DNA of 64,000 nucleotides, from positions 17,016,001 to 17,080,000 of the forward strand of contig NC_134646.1 of the NCBI RefSeq assembly GCF_030463565.1, written 5' to 3'. Below, in pieces: positions 56,761-64,000 of this stretch. The notes beneath the pieces were generated by a model. It saw nothing but the letters and a program-made list of their open reading frames with translations. It made no database searches and was not told the DNA's origin. This DNA is from Pelecanus crispus. Its lineage: Eukaryota; Chordata; Aves; Pelecaniformes; Pelecanidae. Within the stretch, counting starts at the first letter, position 1. The number at the start of each line of letters is the position of its first letter. Made by a program: the position numbers and the translations under genes.

Positions 56761-59700
56761 TCTTCTGCAAGCGCGTCCTGCGTAGCGTTGCTGTCCAGGG
56801 TAGTACGGGTGCGCAACCAAAACGAAGGGTGAGGTTTTCTCACCCCTGCCTGCCGTAAGGGCCACATCTTGCTCACGCTGGACTCCATCGTGGAGCTCGT
56901 GATAACTTCCAAGAAAAGCATCTCCTACACTTGTGTGCCGTAGGGGAAGCAAAGTGGAGTCAAAAGGCACGCTCCCGCTGTTTCAAGGAAGGGAGGCGTA
57001 TACACAAATTCAGTGACCCGTGGTTCTTACACAAAAAACATTTTCTTAACATGAAATATTTCCAATGAAATGATGCAGAGCCACTCCTGAATGGAAATTA
57101 ACTGTGCTGTAAGTGTCATTTTGGTAAGACAAGGCTACTTGTAAAGGCTAGTGCTCACGGACCTTATTCCTCAGCTTTACAATGAAAGTATTTCTTCTTT
57201 TCTCATATTTCACATGCTGCTATACCTCACTGCTGCTAAATAAAGCACCTGTGTGAAAGACTACCAATTTAATTTAATTAGGGGCAAGAACAGTATTAAG
57301 CTATTTTTTCTATATAAATTACTTGAAGAGTTGACCTAAAAGTACCAAAATTCCCCTCAGAACAATACTGTCGTGTGTTAAATCTCTTACACTCTGCTCT
57401 CCAAGACAGGACTCTGTTCATTAAGAAACGATTTTCTGTTAAAGATCTTATTTTTCATAATGATTAATAAAACCGGTGGTTTTCAAAAGGATACCACAGA
57501 TTGGTCATAAATACATGTAATGTCTTAAACTGTTTTATAGTTTTCTCTGGTTATCAAGATAGAGCCAATTTTCAGGTACAAGTCGGCAATCATTCATGTG
57601 TAAAACTGCACTTGATGTAATCAAGGCTCAGTTTGTACCAGGAATTTGTGTGTAAAAACAGTTAAATGATAACAGCAATTATCTCCCCAGTGAGCATAAT
57701 AAAGCCAGGAATTCTGAATTACCTTAAGGTTAAATTTAAGAGGATCTCAAATTTACAGAAAGATTGCTGTCGAAGGTTCAGAAACACTCTCAGTTTCCTT
57801 GTAGTGACATGCAATACATAAAAAATCACCATTAGCAGCTGCAGTTTCAGTTAAAACTGATTTAAAAACCACACTTTGTAGTTTCAAGTATTTCTGCTTA
57901 CAATACCACTAATATGACAGGAAAACAAGGAAGAAGGACTGACTTTGCAACAGGGGAGTGTTGCTCACTTCTATCTCATACTGTGCCAATACAGAGAAGT
58001 ATGCCATCGGAGGCACACCATGCAGAGACATGCACCATCAGCCAGCTAAACGCAACCCTTCGAGGCAGCTACTGAGACTGAGCCACTGTGGCACAACCTG
58101 AGATTGTTCTAAGGGCCGATTTTTTTAGGTGATTGTATTTGCTAATAATGACTTGTTAATCTTACTTTTAGCATATAAAAAGTTGGCTGAAATCTCAAAC
58201 TAGAGAAATAAAATTGTATATGGCAAAGCAAACATGAAAGAACCTGTTGGGTCTCAGGTAGGCATGAAAAACAGGAATATTACCACATAGGCAATTGCCA
58301 AACTTTTTTTTTATATATATATATATAGTGCAGTCTGGAGGTACAGCCTGGAGAACTGCACCAAAATCAGCCAGCTGCACCAAAATCAGCCAACTTTGGA
58401 ATAAGGAAAGAAATATGAAGAGTTAGGATTAATCCAAAAACCGAATTGAACTTATTGGGGGGTGGGGGAGAGAATGAATAATCCATTTTTTAATCAAAAT
58501 TGTCATTTAAAATATTAAACAAGAAATAAAGTTTCAGCTAACTCTTGCAGCAACCAAACACATAGCAACCGCTAACACCTCAGAATCACAATTAAAACAA
58601 CACTGATGGAAGGCAAGTTTTTTCATCCATTTCCAGGAAGCTGTAGAGCACAATCCTCCAGTCCTCTAAGTAATGATTACTTCAGAAGCTCTTAAGCCCT
58701 TGTTTTATCCATAGAGACTGAGATTCTCAGGCACATAGGAAACCTCAGTCTAGTCTAAATAAAATGCAACAGCCTCCTTAATATCGAGACCACAAAGTTC
58801 TGTGTACACAGAAATTACAAGGTCAGGAAAAAAACATTTTCCCCTGAACTAAATGTGACTGTTTATGTTGGTCATTAGCAGGTCCCACATATGCATCCTT
58901 AGAGACAAATACTTGAAAATGTTTACAGCTAGAGAGGCACTGAAGACTCAATGATTATGAGAACTTGAACACAAAGCTCAAGTTTATGGAAATCAATAAC
59001 AGACAACATATCTCATTTTAAGTCTGACAATAGGCAATATTAATAGACAATTTTCTTCTTTCTTTCCATTAGGAACACTCCTCTCTCGAACACCCCCAAA
59101 CAGAGTGGCATCTCACAATATAAAAAACAAACCAGTATGTGTCTCTGCAGTGCTTGGTGTACGTGTAAGTAGGGGAAAGAAACATCCTTTTTCTCCAGAG
59201 AATCTTGCTCCATCTATCAGTCTAGAGCATTCACAGTAGACTGAGATGACTGAAATTGGTAGAAGAAAATCAAACACACCTCTATTTCATGTGGAGTGAA
59301 AGAACATATGGGAGACCAACTTACTGCCTGGCCGTAACTGCTTCCACAGGACACTCTTTCTGTTCAACTATGATGAAGCCATTTTCCTCAAGCAGTGACT
59401 CCTTCAGCAGAATGCTTGCTGGATGCAATTTGAGTGGGTTTTATTGATCATTTTATCTATTTGAGGATTGATGCTTTTTGTACTCTCTTCCCTTAGTTAT
59501 AACTTCTGCAGAAGACAAATATAGCCTCAGACTTTTTGTGATGAATAAGTCCTATGCAAACAATAGCCTTGCCAGCTTCTAACTTAGGTAGAAGCTTCTC
59601 TGTAGGAAGCTCTTGCTAAAGGAGGCAGCTATAGTTAAATCTTCAGATTGAAAGAGGAGTGACATTTAGAAAAGAATTTGACTTGAGAAGCTGGAGGTGG

Positions 59701-60639
59701 GGAACTATTGCAGATAAGACTATTAGAAGGGGCTCCAAGATCAGAAAAAAATGCCTTAATTAAGTTGCCAAGGGAGGAAAAGAAAGAATTGATGAAATGG
59801 GAGTAAAAGCATTTGATAAGGGCTCAAAAGATGAGCAATTTGGCTTGTAAATATTTTGATTTCTTTTTACAAAAAACTGGCAAAACAGATTTCAGTACAG
59901 CTTTATGAGAATCGAGAGTTGTGAAGGCACACAGCAGTACTGTAATTTTATTTATTTGAGGATATGGATTCAATTACTGAACTCTGAACCTGGAGAAAAA
60001 TCAGAGTCTGGTTTTTGAAGTATCAAAACATACAGTTTAGAATGGATAAAGAGATTGTTCAGATCTCACATCTGGGTTTCTGGAAGAAACATCCTCAATC
60101 ATAAATAAAGATCTAAAGATTTTCATTTGAGTTCAGTTGCATCTCTAGTAAGAGTTGAAGTATGAGTGGATTAACTCAATAGGATGAACTCAGAAATCTA
60201 GCTGCTTTCCTGCTTTAGAAACTTACATAAGGAGAAGAGTCCTGAATTATGTAAGAGACCTTGAATAACAAATCTTCCCAGCACTTAGACAGACCATTGA
60301 AGAATAAGCAGCAACCCTCCCCTCTGCATTGGCCTATTTCTTGCTGGTGAAGCCCTTGTTCTTCCTGCCCTTTTGGAGCGGATACCAATCTACTGTGCTC
60401 AGCTGAGTGATATGGACTAGTCCTGCTGGACAATATAACTGGAAAATAAATCAAAAGGAAACAGGATGCTTGCATCTTCTTTCTCTCTCCTTCTATCAGT
60501 CATGCTCATACAAAGGAATTACACTCTGTCACATTTAATTAATACTTAGACTAAGTAATCTTTATAAACATCCTTTTCAGAAATCACTATAACATTTTCT
60601 TCTAAACCCCAGCATGTGTCTGATAATTCCTTTCTCCAA
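56761..60639. other. AT-rich intergenic, no gene seen
   Basis: Contains a 19-bp tandem duplication (58356-58393) next to a (TA)n run (about 58311-58327). No exon or RNA gene was recognised. Confidence 0.5.
58356..58393. repeat. 19-bp tandem duplication
   Basis: CTGCACCAAAATCAGCCAG at 58356-58374 is followed directly by the same 19 bases with only the last base changed (58375-58393). The near identity suggests a recent duplication. Confidence 0.92.
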
Positions 60640-60953
60640 GGTTACTGCAAAGATGGAAGGATGAATTTGAAGTCCTCATTGGATAGAATAGATACAGACT
60701 TTGAATTGCAGACAACTTTAGACATAAAGGAAAAGCTTTCTGTTTTTTTTTTTTTTCCTTTTCTTGCATCATTTTACCCTTTAGAACAGATTGTCCATGG
60801 ATGCTGTGGAAGGTCCATTGACAGATATTTTTTAAGAACAGGCAAGACAAACTTCTCTTAGAAATGTCATAAATACAGTTGGCTCCTATGTTGGGGCTGG
60901 AGAAGATGACTTCCTCAAGTCCCTTCCATTACTATTTTTCTATGATCCTATGT
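60640..60953 (+). mobile_element. CR1 LINE 3' end
   Basis: Ordered matches to the CR1 3' end: GAATTGCAGACAACTTTAGA, then CATAAAGGAAAAGCTTTCTG, TTTTTTAAGAACAGGCAAGA, GGGGCTGGAGAAGATGAC, CAAGTCCCTTCC and the terminal TTCTATGATCCTATG. The terminal ATTCTATG-like octamers mark the true 3' end near 60953. It is 5'-truncated, as most CR1 copies are. Confidence 0.8.
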
Positions 60954-63900
60954 TTATTGCCCTGGCTCATTAAATTCCACAGTTCTGGAAAAGACTAGAG
61001 ATGATGCTGCCAAGGTGATTTGGGTATCTTCAAATTAACCCCACAGGCCTTGGCACTGAGAAACAGAAAGACTGCCAACTGCTTTTCATATTTTCCCTAG
61101 CCTGCCTCTGATCCTTCTACCTGGCATCTAGTCAAAGTAAGACTGAACTTGTACACCTCTGTGTTTAAATGAATCAAAGTCCCATAGTTTACAGAAACAA
61201 ATGTTAGAACCACATTATTTTAAAAAGCAGATTGTACCTATGTGAAATCTGAATGTAGCTTTGATTGTCCTATCCACGTATCTCTCAGTAAATAAAACCT
61301 CTCTCCATGCCTTATCATATTCAACTCCTATATCCTAGGTACTTGCACCTTCACAAGTGGTGAAGATTCCAGCTTTCTCCATCAGAAGATGATTTTTTCC
61401 TCTTTACAGACTGTACTGAGGACAAATCTTTTTCTAAGATCCTCATTAACATGTGTCAAAAGAAACCCAGGGAGCATACACAAAGAGGGTAGCTGAAAGG
61501 TGCTTTACAATATCAGGAAACAAATGAATTGAGTGAAAATTAATGATAATTGTACTAATAAGCTTAAAATATTATAATACAACTGGAAAGAGGCAACAAA
61601 GTAGCAGTTTGTTGTTATTTGGCTTACCATTTCAAAAGATGCAAAACATGTGCTACTGTGTCAGCCTTATTGACTATACTCAGCTTTAACTGTTCTTACT
61701 CATATATAGACAAGCTGTTAAATGGTGAGACCCCCAAGTAGTAGGCTAAGCTATTGCACATACATAATGTCTAACTCAAGGCTCAGCTAGGCAAGTTAGC
61801 AGCACGTTATACAATTATGTACATAAGAAGTACTTTAGCAAACAGCATCTGAAGAAATGCCATACTGCAAATGCCACAATATTATTATGACAATGACTAG
61901 CACACGTGATGGTAGTCTTTTTCTGCAAATATCAGATGTCACAGCACACAATTTATCTGCATCGAAAAGACTGTTTCAAACTTGCACTGTAAGGAATCTA
62001 AGTTCCTGAATTGATACTCAATTCACTTTGGAATCAAAAGGGATGGAGAGATGTCATGTGTTGCTTTGGAACCTCTTTCTGGCACTTCCAAAAGACTTAC
62101 ACTGACGTCTTCTTCAGTCTGACCAAGGAGGGAGAGTAACAATGTCCTGCTGTTTTCATTCTGTGGTGAGGTGACAAAACTGGCATGAAGAAGGAATTAT
62201 ACTGCAGTCTGCACAGTATTACTCGATGCTGCAGATCGTGCATAGTATTACCAACTCCAGATGGCTCAGGGAACAAGGGATTTAATTTGAAAAAAAAAGT
62301 TGCAAGAATCTAAATGTAGAACTTAAATGTAAGATTCTAATGATCGAAACATAAGATCCTGAATCTGCTGCACAATGTACTATTGTGGACCAAACTATAC
62401 ATTTTTAAGGTAACCCCTAAAAATCATAGTAGGACTTAAAATGAAATAAAAGAATAATCTGAGCCTATAAAATTAAACAAAAAACCAAACCAAAACAAAA
62501 AAAGCAGCTGTACACACTTTTAAAAGGTTAGGGCTACCTTAAAACCTTACAGAAAACAGGGACAGAAAGCCTGTGAGATATATTGATACAGAGATGTATT
62601 GCTGCATGTACATAATGAGGTACATGTGTATATTCTGGAGAATAACCAAGGATCAGAGTTCAAAATGCCCCGGAAAATCTAAACGTCTGGGTGCAAAAGC
62701 CCTAGACTCTTACTCAAATGGGAAAAAATACTCTGAAAATAAACGCTTTTTGTCTCTTCAATCAAAGGTTAAAATGGATTCATTGCTGACTTCCTCCATT
62801 TGCCAATTGTTGACAGCTGTCAATATAGGGATTTGATTTCTTTATCCAAGCATCACAAACACTACCTCAGTATCTTCAGAGAAAGATCTTGACTGTGAGC
62901 TGCAGTTTCACTGCCCCAACTCAATTACTGCATTCTTGAACTACAATGTATTCATTTGTGGGCAGTGGGGCAGCCAGTGGGAGGGTATTGATTGGCGTAT
63001 AATGTCATGTGTAGCAGCGAGAGTAAGATGAAAAGTGTTTTCTGCTTAATGGGTTGGTATTAAGTAGGTGGGAATGGCTTCTAATTAGCCAACAATTGCT
63101 GTGTTTCTCAGTTTCCCTCCTTTCCCTCCTCCTGTCGGTCACCAGCTGCCAATCTCTCTCTCTTTTTCCCTTTTTGTGTGGAGTTCATTGCTCACTGCAG
63201 TGAAAGCCTTTGTTTAAAAAAGAGGGCTCCCAGGGTCTCATCTGCCAGGGTACAGCTTGCTGCCTGCGATGAGTAGCAACTGTCAGTTTATTTTATCTCA
63301 ACCTTTTCATCATTCTGCTGAAACTGGTCGAGTGAAACCACCTGAGAGACCTGAGGATTCAGTACCTACAAGTCATTAGCCAGGACTGCTCAGTCTCTCC
63401 CCACACAGCAAGTCAACTGAACACTGCTTAAAATATAGTCCACTTTAACCCCGTATTTTCCTATGGACATATAGAACTCTTTCTGCATCTTCTGGATTTT
63501 AGTTTCATGATCATTCCTTAAACATACTACAACTACAATTAGCGAGTGATATATTTTCCAATGCTTCTCAACACCAATGCTCAAGCAACTCTCTTCAGAA
63601 ATACGAAATATAATACAGTAAAACCTATTTATTAGAATACCTTCAATCGGAATCTCCCTCTTATCTAGGTTACGTTCCCCAGCATGAATAGCATACCTAG
63701 CAATTCCCCCAATTATTTGAACCTCTACTTACCTAGTTATTGATAATGCATATCAGATAAAAGGGACACATTCTGCTCATAGTTACACTTGTGCAACCCC
63801 CCCCAATCAACAAGACTTTATGGGCATAACAAAAAGCAGTATTTGGTCGACAATTTTTAGCATATTTGCAACATTTTCCTCCCTTTGCCATACGGTTTCT

Positions 63901-64000
63901 CCCTCTGTATGTACGTATATATGCACATATACTCCACGTGCACATCCACCTTCCAAACAGCTAATATAATTGCAGTACAATCATTACAAACTTATCAAAG
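60954..64000. other. AT-rich intergenic, no gene seen
   Basis: No gene recognised up to the window end. The segment at about 62960-63350, with CTTCTAATTAGCCAACAATT and low repetitiveness, may be a conserved element. An A-rich AAAACC-type tract lies at about 62478-62502. Confidence 0.45.

Noticed and set aside
1-64000. CRISPR arrays, bacterial operons, tRNA or rRNA genes
   Set aside because: No regularly spaced repeats, no Shine-Dalgarno-led gene clusters, and no tRNA A/B-box pair or rRNA-like sequence was seen; the window is vertebrate nuclear DNA.

Overview
The window is vertebrate nuclear DNA, almost certainly from a bird. All recognisable LINE remnants belong to the CR1 clade, there is no L1 or Alu, there are two solo LTRs of a kind common in avian genomes, and the only protein gene is a vertebrate POU homeobox gene inside a very GC-rich, homopolymer-rich CpG domain. 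The sequence alone does not give the species.

Gene: POU4F2 (Brn-3b/Brn3.2), + strand, two coding exons (1012-1341 and 1795-2736) split by a 453-bp intron. It encodes 423 residues: a POU-IV box, His-rich stretches, a POU-specific domain and a POU homeodomain. This is the transcription factor of retinal ganglion cells and some other sensory neurons. The 5' flank/5'UTR fills positions 1-1011; a 3'UTR of about 1.4 kb probably ends near the AATAAA at 4101.

4.1-9.7 kb: GC-rich CpG-island blocks (4.43-4.80, 4.86-5.46, 5.85-6.15, 6.78-8.24 and 8.47-9.66 kb) alternate with short AT-rich segments packed with homeodomain cores (5.46-5.64, 6.3-6.6, 8.23-8.46 kb). These AT-rich segments look like conserved enhancers. 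The zone also holds a strong match to the REST/NRSF RE1 element (4625-4645) and a TATA box followed by splice-like signals (6773-7338) that could mark an unannotated non-coding transcript.

9.7-64 kb: an AT-rich, gene-poor stretch with no exon I can recognise. In mammals the next gene downstream of POU4F2 is TTC29; none of its exons was seen. I identify two solo LTRs in opposite orientation, each with a perfect 5-bp target-site duplication (27537-28100 on +, 38389-38963 on -). There are at least four old CR1 fragments (about 25.09-25.58 -, 41.6-42.8 +, 52.47-54.0 -, 60.64-60.95 +), two MIR-like SINE remnants and an unnamed direct repeat pair (43.1 and 45.1 kb). An isolated CpG island at 56.23-56.76 kb carries a near-consensus CTCF motif. 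Several segments look like conserved non-coding elements from their motif composition, but only alignment can prove that.

How it fits together: one developmental regulator sits in a broad CpG domain of the kind usually bound by Polycomb. It has a candidate neuronal-silencer site just 3' of the gene, a long desert holding candidate distal enhancers, and a CTCF-bearing island 54 kb downstream that could bound the regulatory domain. No bacterial-type system, CRISPR array or clearly novel protein system is present.
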